A DNA stretch of 64,000 nt from Paenibacillus sp. W2I17 (GCF_030815985.1 NZ_JAUSXM010000001.1:4216001-4280000), one strand, 5' to 3'. Shown: positions 39,722 to 48,803, counted from the first letter of the stretch. The notes: generated from the sequence alone by a model not told the origin. Program-made: numbers and translations.

Positions 39722-40543
39722 TTATTCGCCGAGCATCTCATTCGCTTCAACGACGAACCGTTCAATATCTCCGTTTGTTTTGAGCTTTTCCAATGTAGTG
39801 TTGATCTGATCCAGCAGCTTCTGATTGCCTTTCTTCACCGCGATGGCCGAACCACCCTCGTCTTCAGCCTGTTCAATCTCCACACCTGCAACAACAATCC
39901 CCTCTTGGTTCTTCACATACTGTTCAGCCACCGGCTTCTCCAGGATGAGTGCGTCTACACGCCCCGTCTGCAATTCCAGAATCAGTTCAGGTATTTTGGC
40001 CAGAGAAGTGAGCTTTGCTCCCTCTATTTCCTGAGCAATCCCTTCCTGAATGGAACTCTTTTGTACACCAACCTGCTTGCCTGATAGATCATCTATGGAC
40101 TTCAATGCCGCATCTTCACCTTCTCTAACAAGTACAGCCTGCTCTGCATAATAGTAGATATCCGTAAAATCAACATTCTTCTTTCGTTCTTCGGTAGGGG
40201 TTAAGCCTGATATTACAAAATCAACCTTATCTGTACCGAGGGCCATAAGAAGGCCATCAAAGTCCATGTCCTCAATCTTCAGCTCGGCTCCCAGATCAGC
40301 CGCAATTGCTTTGGCAATCTCGATGTCAAAACCTACAATGGTATCTTTACCATCGATTTTCTTATGAAATTCATAGGGTGCATAGTCTGCACTGGTTCCA
40401 AGTACAATTACTTCCTTTTCTGTCGAGCTCTTTCCCGAGGATGAATCTGGCTCCGATCCGGTTCCTGTCGTTTTTTCCTGCCCGCAAGCGGACATGATCA
40501 CAACCACTAACAACAGCATCATTGGCAACAGCACTTTTTTCAC
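39722..40543 (-). CDS. Amino-acid-binding lipoprotein of an ABC importer
   Basis: 273 residues. The signal peptide has lipobox IMSAC, followed by an SBP_bac_3 domain: VLGTSADYAPYEF, IVGFDIEIAKAIAADLG, DFVISGLTPTEERKKNVDFT. GTG start at 40543 behind AGGGG. First gene of the transport unit, with an operator-like TTGTATACAA 44 bases upstream. Arginine/ornithine specificity is inferred from context. Confidence 0.93.
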   Translation of the reverse strand: MKKVLLPMMLLLVVVIMSACGQEKTTGTGSEPDSSSGKSSTEKEVIVLGTSADYAPYEFHKKIDGKDTIVGFDIEIAKAIAADLGAELKIEDMDFDGLLMALGTDKVDFVISGLTPTEERKKNVDFTDIYYYAEQAVLVREGEDAALKSIDDLSGKQVGVQKSSIQEGIAQEIEGAKLTSLAKIPELILELQTGRVDALILEKPVAEQYVKNQEGIVVAGVEIEQAEDEGGSAIAVKKGNQKLLDQINTTLEKLKTNGDIERFVVEANEMLGE

Positions 40544-40586
40544 ACATCATACCCCTATTCTTTTTTTGAATGAGAAACATAATGAT

Positions 40587-40602
40587 TTGTATACAATATA
40601 CA
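40587..40602. promoter_or_regulatory. Putative GntR operator before the amino-acid transporter
   Basis: TTGTATACAATATACA, 15 of 16 identical to the site before rocD. It lies in the region shared with the divergent GntR gene. Confidence 0.6.
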
Positions 40603-40865
40603 TAAGACAATATATGGACTTATATGTAAGTTATACTAACAAACAATCCGGTTTATCACAATGATTATTTAAACATTTATACGCTTTAATTCCATAAAAT
40701 GTACTATATATGACACAGCATTTACATCGCCTGAAACATGAAGTTTGCTTGCCCAACTTCCCCCTCGGTGTTAAGATGATAAAAACTTGAAACTCCTGAA
40801 CGGCGCGTACAGTACGGCCTCACACCCATCTATTTATTCACTATACATAGAAAGGAGGATTCGGT

Positions 40866-41510
40866 ATGGAGGTACCCAAATACCGGTCCTTGAAAGATCA
40901 CGTATACGATTACATTGCCCAAAAGATTCAGGACGGGACGTTACTTCCCAACCAGAAGATCAACGAGGCCGAAATATGCAAAAAGCTGGACATCAGTCGC
41001 ACACCTACCCGGGAGGCACTTTTTCAGCTGGCTTCGGACAATCTGCTGCAATACATCCCACGCAGGGGATTTATTGTCACTCCTTTTGATGCAGGCAAAA
41101 AACTGGAGTTCTCCCAAGCGATCGGTGTGCTGGAGGCACTTGCTGCCACACTTGCAGCAGATCATCTCAGACCATCTGAACTTATGGAGATGGAAACTCT
41201 GGTTGTCCGAATGGACGAAGATATCAGCCAACTTGATCTTACTGCCTACAACAAAAACCAATATCAGTTCCATAATCTGTACATTCAGCGATGTGGTAAC
41301 GCCACAGTCATTGAGATGTTAAACACATTGAAGAACAGTTTCATCCGGCAGTCGTATGTTAGTGATAATAAACCAAAGCTATCTGAGGTACTGCTCGAAG
41401 TTAATGAAGAGCACCGGCAAATTTTAAGTGCTTTTCGAGCCAAAGATAAGAACCAACTGGAAGCCTTGCTCAAACACCACTGGCGGATTATCGACAACGA
41501 TATGTTGTAG
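40866..41510 (+). CDS. GntR-family (FCD/FadR subfamily) transcriptional regulator
   Basis: 214 residues: a winged helix-turn-helix (about 6-74, INEAEICKKLDISRTPTREALFQLASDNLLQYIPRRG region) and an all-helical FCD effector domain (about 84-205). ATG 40866 has AAAGGAGG seven bases upstream. Divergent from the amino-acid transporter/arginase unit. It probably binds the TTGTATACAA sites and responds to an amino acid such as arginine or ornithine. Confidence 0.9.
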   Translation: MEVPKYRSLKDHVYDYIAQKIQDGTLLPNQKINEAEICKKLDISRTPTREALFQLASDNLLQYIPRRGFIVTPFDAGKKLEFSQAIGVLEALAATLAADHLRPSELMEMETLVVRMDEDISQLDLTAYNKNQYQFHNLYIQRCGNATVIEMLNTLKNSFIRQSYVSDNKPKLSEVLLEVNEEHRQILSAFRAKDKNQLEALLKHHWRIIDNDML

Positions 41511-41534
41511 TACGTTCTGTCAAAACAAACTAAA

Positions 41535-41567
41535 GGCAACCCACACGATTGTGTGAGTTGTCTTTTT
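41535..41567 (+). terminator. Terminator after the GntR gene
   Basis: GGCAAC-C-CACAC pairs with GTGTG-A-GTTGTC around GATT and runs into TTTTT. It abuts the stop of the convergent methyltransferase gene. Confidence 0.85.
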
Positions 41568-41568
41568 C

Positions 41569-42303
41569 CTATTTTTCCTTTTTGACCTCCAACGGTGCCC
41601 TAGCCGCAAAAACAGCATATCCCAACTTTTTGCCGTATTTCGCGAGCAAACGATCATTGGTTTGACTCATTCGCTGCATACGTTCATCCTCAAACCAATT
41701 CATATCGATCTCGCGATGCGGATCATGATCAACGCCCCACTTTCCCATGGATCGCGAATGTTCTTTGACATCTACCTTGGTGAAACCACACTGTTTGAGG
41801 CGTTTTCTCCATGCTGTGGCCGTTACCAGGGTTCGTATACCGTAAAATTGCTTTAACCTGCGACACATCAATTCGGTCTTCTGGCCTGATAGAACCATCT
41901 CCCGATCCACCAAAAGTCCACCGGGCTTCAACACCCTTCTATACTGAGCAAGTGCACTCCGCCATGGAGTGAAGATCGTGACCGACTCCACGAATACCAC
42001 ATCAAAATGATTTTCCGGAAAAGGTAACGATGCTACATCAGCCTGAACAAATCGAACATCCACCCGCTCTCGTCTCGCTCTCCGAACTGCCTTATCCAGC
42101 ATATTGCGATGAAGATCAATCGCCGTTACTTGATATCCATTTTTAGCTAGATAACATGCAGTCCTCCCAGTGCCGCACCCTATCTCAAGAATATGACTAC
42201 CCACAGGCAGAGATAAGTTATCCAGCAACTTCAGTGTTGCCAAAAATCCTCCAGGATGGGCACTTCCCTCCCCTAACCGAGCCAGCATGTCATGATAATC
42301 CAC
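41569..42303 (-). CDS. Class I SAM-dependent methyltransferase
   Basis: 244 residues. SAM motif I ILEIGCGTGRTACYL, the acidic loop AIDLHRNML, and FPENHFDVVFVESV with VLKPGGLLVDREMV define a Methyltransf_11-type enzyme. The start is GTG 42303, because GAGGAGGGG lies at the right distance; a longer TTG start at 42348 would read through that site. Substrate unknown. It is convergent with the GntR gene and divergent from the Sm-like gene. Confidence 0.85.
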   Translation of the reverse strand: MDYHDMLARLGEGSAHPGGFLATLKLLDNLSLPVGSHILEIGCGTGRTACYLAKNGYQVTAIDLHRNMLDKAVRRARRERVDVRFVQADVASLPFPENHFDVVFVESVTIFTPWRSALAQYRRVLKPGGLLVDREMVLSGQKTELMCRRLKQFYGIRTLVTATAWRKRLKQCGFTKVDVKEHSRSMGKWGVDHDPHREIDMNWFEDERMQRMSQTNDRLLAKYGKKLGYAVFAARAPLEVKKEK

Positions 42304-42468
42304 GCGACATCCCCTCCTCACTCCTCCCAGTGTATGGAGCAGATTCAAAAACGGCTCCTCCCTATTCGATTTTCCGGGTACTCGTCCATACCAATTGCTC
42401 TTCTTTTTACTATGATATACAAACCGTTGAATTCAAGCGGCAACCGCATCTAATGAGGAGGATTTTGC

Positions 42469-42816
42469 ATGTACAGAATTAATCCGGTATGTGAAGAAAC
42501 GGTTTCTCCGCACGTTGGACGTTCCGTTTGTCTCGTTATGAACGACGGTAAGCATATGTATGGTACGCTTAGTCAATGTCGTGATGGCAAAGTTTATTTG
42601 AACGGATGTTTCGAGGGACCACGGTTGTGTTCAGTCAAATCCAAACAGCAACTGGTAAGAAGCAGCAAGAAAAACGCTGTTGCAAAAAAGAAAGTTAAAT
42701 CTTCGGCCTATGGTCCATATGGTTACGGAGGATACGGTGGGGGTTACGGCTATGGAGCGGGAATCGATCTGGCTCTGGTAGCAACATTGTTTCTGCTGCC
42801 ATTCCTGTTCATCTAA
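42469..42816 (+). CDS. Sm/Hfq-like small protein with Gly/Tyr-rich linker and hydrophobic tail
   Basis: 115 residues in three parts: an N-terminal Sm-like beta fold (about 15-60, VGRSVCLVMNDGKHMYGTLSQC), a basic stretch (KKNAVAKKKVK) and a GYGGYGGGYGYG segment before a C-terminal hydrophobic helix (LALVATLFLLPFLFI). The layout suggests a membrane- or spore-surface-associated protein; no function is known to me. GAGGAGG seven bases before ATG 42469, and a strong terminator after it. Confidence 0.75.
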   Translation: MYRINPVCEETVSPHVGRSVCLVMNDGKHMYGTLSQCRDGKVYLNGCFEGPRLCSVKSKQQLVRSSKKNAVAKKKVKSSAYGPYGYGGYGGGYGYGAGIDLALVATLFLLPFLFI

Positions 42817-42851
42817 ATTCCAATCTGATCGTGGTAAAATTGTAGTCATAA

Positions 42852-42896
42852 TAAAGACCCTTTTTGCTTACAGCAAAAGGGGTCTTTATCTTTTTC
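42852..42896 (+). terminator. Terminator after the Sm-like gene
   Basis: AAAGACCC..TTTTGC pairs with GCAAAA..GGGTCTTT around TTACA, followed by ATCTTTTTC. Confidence 0.9.
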
Positions 42897-42944
42897 ATAC
42901 GATTTCACGTCAATCACACTATATTTTCTGTTAAAAAATGATAC

Positions 42945-42973
42945 AAAAAAAGGCATTCGCTAAAACGAATGCC
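42945..42973 (-). terminator. Second terminator downstream of the YdjO-like gene
   Basis: Stem GGCATTCG/CGAATGCC followed by TTTTTTT on the minus strand. Confidence 0.75.
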
Positions 42974-43026
42974 GGGAACTTCATATTTAATACCCTTACC
43001 TTCGCACAGGGTGTCTATTTGATCTT

Positions 43027-43051
43027 AAAAAAAAACACCTCGTTAGAGGCG
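43027..43051 (-). terminator. Terminator of the YdjO-like gene
   Basis: Minus strand CGCCTC-TAAC-GAGGTG followed by nine T residues, 12 bases after the stop codon. Confidence 0.8.
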
Positions 43052-43062
43052 GGTAAGCTATG

Positions 43063-43290
43063 TTAAATCCGATTTCCTTTAGGCATCGTTTTAAGATTAC
43101 TATTCGAATTCTCAAGCAATGGTAGCATCCTAGTCGTGCTGACCATCTCAGAAGCACATATCGGACAAGTAGGTACGTTATCAAACGCAAAATTGTCCCG
43201 CATCCATCCTTTGCACGTATCACTCGTACATTCCCAGATTGCCGCATCAGCTTGTGGAATCTCTTCCAACGGTTTTTTGCGATTATACAT
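43063..43290 (-). CDS. YdjO-family cold-inducible zinc-ribbon-like protein
   Basis: 75 residues. WECTSDTCKGWMRDNFAF followed by PTCPICASEM gives four cysteines that could bind zinc, the pattern of the small YdjO proteins linked to cold shock in bacilli. ATG 43290 is behind AGGGGGTAG; the longer open frame upstream lacks a start signal. It follows the cold-shock protein gene on the same strand, though a terminator lies between them. Confidence 0.82.
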   Translation of the reverse strand: MYNRKKPLEEIPQADAAIWECTSDTCKGWMRDNFAFDNVPTCPICASEMVSTTRMLPLLENSNSNLKTMPKGNRI

Positions 43291-43422
43291 GACTTCTACC
43301 CCCTTTGTTATGGAAAAACATCTAACCGACGTTATTTCACAGAAGCCTACACTTAGCGGAAGTTTCACGTCCCACCGAACTCCTGCCTCGACAACTAATG
43401 GGCCGACTTTTATATAACTGAT

Positions 43423-43469
43423 CAAAAAAAAGAAGCTGCCTTTACCATTATAACATGTTAAAGGCAGCT
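43423..43469 (-). terminator. Terminator of the cold-shock gene
   Basis: Stem AGCTGCCTTTA/TAAAGGCAGCT with a 14-base loop, followed on the minus strand by TTCTTTTTTTT. Confidence 0.9.
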
Positions 43470-43478
43470 ATGCTTTAA

Positions 43479-43679
43479 TTACAGTTTTACAACTTCTTCT
43501 GCTTGAGGACCACGGTTTCCTTGTACAATTTTAAATTGCACGCGTTGACCTTCGTCCAGCGTTTTGAAGCCTTCGCCTGTAATAGCGCTGAAGTGTACGA
43601 ATACATCTTCTCCGCCTTCAACTTCGATGAAACCGAAGCCTTTATCAGCGTTGAACCATTTTACTGTTCCGTTTTGCAT
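43479..43679 (-). CDS. Cold-shock protein (CspA/CspB family)
   Basis: 66-residue single cold-shock domain that binds single-stranded RNA/DNA and acts as an RNA chaperone. RNP1 KGFGFIEV (14-21) and RNP2 VFVHFSAI (26-33) are intact. ATG 43679 follows GGAGGTG. The transcript appears to have a long leader, as usual for cold-shock genes (see 43838-43866). Confidence 0.97.
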   Translation of the reverse strand: MQNGTVKWFNADKGFGFIEVEGGEDVFVHFSAITGEGFKTLDEGQRVQFKIVQGNRGPQAEEVVKL

Positions 43680-43837
43680 GTGAATTACACCTCCAAATAA
43701 AGATTAACATGTTCCTTTGTTCTTTGCAGCAAGCAAATAAAAATTCACACATTGAAAAAGGTACCAGTCATAAACCTATAAGTGATCGCCCTTTACAATA
43801 TATGAATTAGGTTTTCCACTCTCTACAACTTGTTTTT

Positions 43838-43866
43838 ATTATAACTCCATTTCAGCCAAAAAGCAA
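43838..43866 (-). promoter_or_regulatory. Promoter and long leader of the cold-shock gene
   Basis: Perfect -10 TATAAT (43838-43843 on the minus strand) with a weak -35 TTGCTT 17 bases upstream. The resulting leader of about 150 bases to 43679 fits cold-shock mRNAs. The rest of the gap to 44074 shows no gene. Confidence 0.5.
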
Positions 43867-44074
43867 ATCTTTGTATTTTCTTTTCAAACAGCTTTGGAAA
43901 TACATGTTATTAACACGCGTGGGGCCAGGGTTTATCAAGCTTATGTGACTGATCACTTGTGTACGGTCTTATGAAAGGATATGCAGATCTAATCCATCTT
44001 ATACATTTTTTATATAATATTCTGACATGCATATCCAACACAACCAATGAATCATCTTACTCCAGTATAACACA

Positions 44075-44311
44075 CTATGTCCATGCCCACATAAATGCAT
44101 CCCGATCCCAGGCGATCTGCCCACGATGAAGCTTTCGGAAAGCCTTCTTCACTTCCTTGGACAATGATGTATTGCCGTTTTCGTTCACAAAAACAAACTC
44201 TTCACCAAAATGGGTCTTCACATATTCTATGGCAGCTTCCTGATGAAGTGTTCCTGTGAATTTAATCTCCTGTACCATCCATTCTGCTACACCTTGTGCT
44301 GTCTTCTCCAC
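44075..44311 (-). CDS. Small conserved protein, DUF6953-like
   Basis: 78 residues, MEKTAQGVAEWMVQEIKF at the start, then LHQEAAIEYVKTHFGEEFVFVNENGN and a C-terminal WDRDAFMWAW. This resembles a small helix-turn-helix-like family of bacilli (DUF6953). GTG start at 44311 behind AGGTGAT. Function unknown. Confidence 0.7.
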   Translation of the reverse strand: MEKTAQGVAEWMVQEIKFTGTLHQEAAIEYVKTHFGEEFVFVNENGNTSLSKEVKKAFRKLHRGQIAWDRDAFMWAWT

Positions 44312-44451
44312 TATATCACCTACTGTCTAAACCTAATGTACGGATAGGCAGACCTCGTATCATGAACATATCTGTCTTCCCGCCAGACTGAAGTATACCA
44401 TGATCCAACTGCTGACGGGAAACTGTATGATAACTACTTCCAAGAATACCC

Positions 44452-45240
44452 TTAATGAACAACCGTATTGGCTTGCTCACTCCCTTTGGATGGAATGGAC
44501 GAATTTGTTCGAATGCTCCACACTAACCATGCACAGTAAGCAATCAGTATTGCCAGTATAAACAGATCATAAGGAAGTGTACCTGTGTCCTCCAGATCAT
44601 TCCCTAGAAATTGAATCAGATTATGTATGAAATGAAACAATATAAGCGGTACGATATTTCCGTTCTTCAGCATCAAAAACGCCAGTACAACTCCCAGGAG
44701 CAGCGCATAGATCAATTGTATGATCGTATCCGTCATATCCTGACCAGACAATGCGTTCAGCAGATGTGTAATCGAAAACAAGATGCTGGAGGTCACAACT
44801 GCGGCCACTGCACTTTTTTGAAGCAAGGTCTTGAAAATAAGCCCACGATAGATCGTTTCCTCAACAAAAGCTACGAGCAAGGTAAAAAAGATGAAAAAGG
44901 CTGTCCGTGACAAGCTCAACTCCCCAAATCCTTTCAGGGCAATTGTACCCAGTACAAGGAGTAGTGGAATATAATACTTTGCGTGGCCAGCTGGGATACT
45001 TCGCAAAGATCGGAATCCAGTCTCTCCCCACTTGCCCCTTAACGTCAGATAGATCATCAGAACAATGGCGATGGGTGTAAAGGAAATGAGTACAGGGGAA
45101 GTGTAGTCAAATTGCTTTATCGTTGCAATGGCCCCTGCAGCAAATACGGCTAACAGGAGAAGCAGCTCAATAATCACAACGGTGAGCACAGGTTTGCGCT
45201 CGGAAAAGGAATGTTTTGGCTTGGATTGCGAATTAATCAT
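44452..45240 (-). CDS. CPBP-family intramembrane glutamic protease (CAAX/Abi type)
   Basis: 262 residues with about seven or eight helices. It has the conserved protease motifs EETIYRG (EExxxRxG), SSILFSITHLLNA and LFHFIHNLIQF. Family members process peptides or exported proteins in the membrane and are often linked to bacteriocin self-immunity, but no such genes are near. ATG 45240 follows GAGGTGA; GTG 45252 is part of that site. The 45241-45545 gap upstream shows nothing definite. Confidence 0.88.
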   Translation of the reverse strand: MINSQSKPKHSFSERKPVLTVVIIELLLLLAVFAAGAIATIKQFDYTSPVLISFTPIAIVLMIYLTLRGKWGETGFRSLRSIPAGHAKYYIPLLLVLGTIALKGFGELSLSRTAFFIFFTLLVAFVEETIYRGLIFKTLLQKSAVAAVVTSSILFSITHLLNALSGQDMTDTIIQLIYALLLGVVLAFLMLKNGNIVPLILFHFIHNLIQFLGNDLEDTGTLPYDLFILAILIAYCAWLVWSIRTNSSIPSKGSEQANTVVH

Positions 45241-45545
45241 ACATTTGCTCACCTCGTTTCATTTATGTTTTCCGTTGTCATAAGAACTTATATACCAATA
45301 TAGTTGTATCACATCATCCGTCTATTGAATATTCCTATTATGGATAAAACTATAAAAGTAACAAAAAAGAGACTTATCCTGACTTCTTTTCCCCTAAAAT
45401 CAGGTATGGCTTATACCTTTATCTGTCCATTATAGTATTACAAGAGTTCAAAGCTGCAGGGGTGTCACGACTCTTCAGCGTCATATATCTATGAAGTACC
45501 CATTAACGATAGTTTCACAATGCATAATGAAATCAGGGGGATACT

Positions 45546-46217
45546 ATGAAAGCATTCTTTCAGCGCTGGGGGCATTTACTGGCTATTCTGTGCATACCGC
45601 TCCAAGGCTCCATTTACGTATTTCTAGGCAGCAACACCGGAAGTGATGTATTCTACAATTATGCTTGGATTGACACACAGATTCCTTTTCTCAAAGAATT
45701 TATTTATCCGTACATTAGCTGGATGCCCATTCTGTATCTTGGATTTCTCTATTTGGGTCTGACGAACAAGTCGCTATTCTGGCGTACGTTGATTACCTAT
45801 AATGTTGGTGTCATGGCTGCCAATGTCTGTTTTGCGGTGTTCCCTACCCATGTCCCGCGCCCGGAGATCGGCGGAACTGATCTGAGCAGCGTGTTAGTAC
45901 AGTTTATCTATACAAATGATGCGCCATTCAACTGTTTCCCAAGTGTTCACGTTCTGACCAGCTACTTGCTGTTTATTGTGATCAACAGACACTTGAACTT
46001 TAAGCCTTTGGCAAGGATTTCTTGGTCGGTATGGCTGTGGTTGATTATTGCTTCAACGGTGTTTGTAAAACAGCACTCCTTGCTGGACATCGCCGGAGGC
46101 ATTTTGTTTGCTGAGGCCGCGTATTGGACTGTACATGTCTTTGCTCTTCGTCTTGGGCAGGCACGAAAAAAAGGCAAGCAGCCACTCACAGCTTCTAACC
46201 CAAGCAGTCATGTATAA
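45546..46217 (+). CDS. PAP2-family membrane phosphatase
   Basis: 223 residues, six helices. The PAP2 motif 2 CFPSVHVLTS and motif 3 STVFVKQHSLLDIAGG carry the two catalytic histidines; motif 1 is only partly kept (FPTHVPRP). This is the inositolphosphotransferase/Aur1-like branch, acting on lipid phosphates at the outer membrane face. GGGGG six bases before ATG 45546. Stands alone with its own terminator. Confidence 0.88.
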   Translation: MKAFFQRWGHLLAILCIPLQGSIYVFLGSNTGSDVFYNYAWIDTQIPFLKEFIYPYISWMPILYLGFLYLGLTNKSLFWRTLITYNVGVMAANVCFAVFPTHVPRPEIGGTDLSSVLVQFIYTNDAPFNCFPSVHVLTSYLLFIVINRHLNFKPLARISWSVWLWLIIASTVFVKQHSLLDIAGGILFAEAAYWTVHVFALRLGQARKKGKQPLTASNPSSHV

Positions 46218-46269
46218 CGACATTTATAGATGTAACAGGCGGGATGATGATCCTGCTATACAGCAAAAA

Positions 46270-46293
46270 AGAGGGCATAGGCCCTCTTTTTTT
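46270..46293. terminator. Bidirectional terminator between PAP2 and AraC genes
   Basis: AGAGGGC-ATAG-GCCCTCT with TTTTTT on both strands outside the stem, between convergent genes. Confidence 0.9.
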
Positions 46294-46353
46294 GTACTCA
46301 TTTAATTAAACCTACTTATATAGAAGAACTTTATTTGGGTTGGAATACGCGTT

Positions 46354-47133
46354 TCATACTATAGGTGGACGTTCATGAAGAAGGTCAGACGGTGGACTTC
46401 CGGTTATACGTTTGAATATGCGGTAAAAATAAGACAGATCCCGGTAGCCGAGAAATTCGGCAATTTCCTGGATGGAGAGTTGTGACTCGGTGAGCAGATA
46501 TATGGCTCGTTTCATCCGTTGATCATGGACATATTGACTGATGGTCTGATTTGTCATGCTTTTGAATAATGCGGCAGCATAATTGGGAGTTTTATTAATC
46601 TCGTCCCCGAGTTCTTCCTTCGTCACTTTCTCCCGATAATGCCGCTCAATATATCGCTTCATCCGTTCAACATGATTATGCCTCTCCGGCGGGATAACTC
46701 CACGATCAAGCTCCCTGTTCATATAAATCAACACTTCCATCAATAAGGCTTGGCTCATCATGACATAATAAGACGGACGCTCCTGCCATTGTTGATAAAT
46801 AGCGCTCATGCGTTGATGGATCAGCTCATAACATCCAGGTTTATGCCGCAAAGCCTCATACCGTTCCAGTGCAGGCAGAGTTTCCGTATGGTCGCGTTGC
46901 AGTTGAATTACAATCTGTGTGTGCGTTACTGTAGGAATACTCTTGCCGTAATATGGGGTACCACCTGGAATGAGGAGCAATTCCCCCTTTTCCATGATCT
47001 GTTTATCACCGTTCACCCAATATACACATTTTCCATAAGTAACCAAGCTAAGCCGCCAAGTTTCTTGAGATTGCACAGCTTCTTCGTACCAACCGACACC
47101 ATTAATATGTCGTACTTCAAGTGGAGTGACCAT
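46354..47133 (-). CDS. AraC-family transcriptional regulator
   Basis: 259 residues. A cupin-type sensor (about 10-90, KGELLLIPGGTPYYG) is followed by a double helix-turn-helix (about 160-255, TKEELGDEINKTPNYAAALFK and SIQEIAEFLGYRDLSYFYRIFKR). ATG 47133 is behind GAGGTG; ATG 47145 is not. Divergent from pyruvate kinase; the target is unknown. Confidence 0.92.
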   Translation of the reverse strand: MVTPLEVRHINGVGWYEEAVQSQETWRLSLVTYGKCVYWVNGDKQIMEKGELLLIPGGTPYYGKSIPTVTHTQIVIQLQRDHTETLPALERYEALRHKPGCYELIHQRMSAIYQQWQERPSYYVMMSQALLMEVLIYMNRELDRGVIPPERHNHVERMKRYIERHYREKVTKEELGDEINKTPNYAAALFKSMTNQTISQYVHDQRMKRAIYLLTESQLSIQEIAEFLGYRDLSYFYRIFKRITGSPPSDLLHERPPIV

Positions 47134-47245
47134 AACACACCTCATTATCGGACTATACTCTAATCATTGTACTATAGTTCATACCCTGATTCGACAGAAA
47201 ACGCTACAATACACATATAAGCTTAAATATGAGGAGGAAATTAGC

Positions 47246-48661
47246 ATGTTAAAAACAAAAATTATTTGTACCATGGGACCTGCTTGTGACTCAATCGAAT
47301 TGTTAAAAGTAATGATTCAGGAAGGTATGACCGTTGCCCGTCTGAACATGGCTCATGGCGAACTGGAAGATCACGTTACACGGATTAACAATATCCGCAA
47401 AGCAGCTTCCGAACTGAACACCTATATACCGATCATGATGGACATCAAAGGGCCGGAAGTACGTATCGGTAAACTGAAAGAAGCATCATGCCATCTGCAA
47501 GCTGGTAAAGAGCTGATCCTGACTACTGAAGAAATTCTCGGTGACGCTGAGCGTATCTCGGTAAACTATCCAGAACTGAACCTCGTTGTGAAACCTGGCG
47601 ATCGTATCCTCATCGATGATGGCCTTGTGGATCTGACTGTACTGTCTGTGGAAGGATCCGATATCCATTGTAAAATCATCAGTGGCGGCATTCTGAAACC
47701 ACGCAAAGGGGTTAACTTGCCAGGAATCAAAACGACATTGCCAGGTGTAACCGAGCGTGACGTTATGCACATCGGATTTGGGATCGAAAACGATATCGAA
47801 ATTATCGCAGCATCCTTTGTTCGTAAAGGCGATGACATCCGTGAAATCCGCAGCATTTTGAAAGAACGCGGTGTAGACCACGTTCAGATTATCTCCAAAA
47901 TCGAAAACCAGGAAGGTATGACCAACCTGGACGATATTATTGAAGCATCTGACGGCATCATGGTAGCTCGTGGAGATCTCGGTGTTGAGGTGCCAATCGA
48001 AGACGTACCAATGATGCAAAAAGAAATGATCGATAAATGTAACCGCGCGGGTAAACCAGTTATCGTAGCTACACACATGCTGGAGTCCATGCAAGTGAAC
48101 CCACGCCCTACTCGTTCCGAAGTTAGTGACGTGGCCAATGCTGTACTTCAAGGTGCTGACGTTGTGATGTTGTCCGGTGAATCAGCTGCTGGTAAATATC
48201 CGGTACAATCCGTGCGCACGATGGCTGCTGTTGCTCGCCGTGCCGAAACAATGATCGATTACAAAGAGCAATTCGCACAAAAATCGGCTCAACAGATCGC
48301 TGATATTACTGAAGTTATCAGTCAGGGCGCTGTAAGTTCTTCCCTCGTACTGAATGCAAAAGCAATCATCACTTCGACTGAGAGTGGATTCACAGCACGT
48401 ATGATCTCCAAGTATCGTCCAAAAGCACCAATCATCGCAGTTACACAACATGAAGAAGTATTGGCGAAAATCTGCCTGCTCTCAGGTGTCATTCCGGTTA
48501 TGGGCGACAAAGTAACAACAACGGATGAAATGTTCGAATCGGCTACGCGTAACGCAATCAAAACAGGTTACATTGAAAAAGGTGACATCATTGTGTTGTC
48601 CGCTGGTGTTCCAATCGGTCAATCCGGTAATACAAACCTGATCAAAGTTCAACAAGTCTAA
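47246..48661 (+). CDS. pyk: Pyruvate kinase, short form without PEP-utiliser domain
   Basis: Last step of glycolysis. 471 residues: MLKTKIICTMGPACDS start, metal/active-site blocks MMDIKGPEVRIG, VQIISKIENQEGM (catalytic Lys) and ASDGIMVARGDLGVE, and the C-terminal allosteric domain. The extra C-terminal domain of about 110 residues found in Bacillus PykA is absent, so this may be a second isozyme. ATG 47246 follows GAGGAGG; a longer open frame upstream has no start signal. Codon use looks optimised for high expression. Confidence 0.97.
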   Translation: MLKTKIICTMGPACDSIELLKVMIQEGMTVARLNMAHGELEDHVTRINNIRKAASELNTYIPIMMDIKGPEVRIGKLKEASCHLQAGKELILTTEEILGDAERISVNYPELNLVVKPGDRILIDDGLVDLTVLSVEGSDIHCKIISGGILKPRKGVNLPGIKTTLPGVTERDVMHIGFGIENDIEIIAASFVRKGDDIREIRSILKERGVDHVQIISKIENQEGMTNLDDIIEASDGIMVARGDLGVEVPIEDVPMMQKEMIDKCNRAGKPVIVATHMLESMQVNPRPTRSEVSDVANAVLQGADVVMLSGESAAGKYPVQSVRTMAAVARRAETMIDYKEQFAQKSAQQIADITEVISQGAVSSSLVLNAKAIITSTESGFTARMISKYRPKAPIIAVTQHEEVLAKICLLSGVIPVMGDKVTTTDEMFESATRNAIKTGYIEKGDIIVLSAGVPIGQSGNTNLIKVQQV

Positions 48662-48713
48662 TTCAATAGCTGAAACTGAAGCTATACATCTTAGCTGTAT
48701 ATCAAAATACAAA

Positions 48714-48753
48714 AAATCCACCGAGAGCAGAAATGCATCCCGGTGGATTTTTT
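48714..48753 (+). terminator. Terminator after pyk
   Basis: AAATCCACCG pairs with CGGTGGATTT, followed by TTTTTTG. Confidence 0.9.
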
Positions 48754-48803
48754 GTTGATGATGTGTGCTAATGATTCTGATGTTACAACAAATGAATTAC
48801 AAA

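Noticed and set aside
39042..40543. Considered a cystine- or glutamine-specific importer
   Set aside because: Sequence alone does not fix the substrate; the arginase/RocD context favours arginine or ornithine.
47486..48151. 221-residue frame antisense to pyk
   Set aside because: Antisense shadow produced by the biased codon use of pyruvate kinase.
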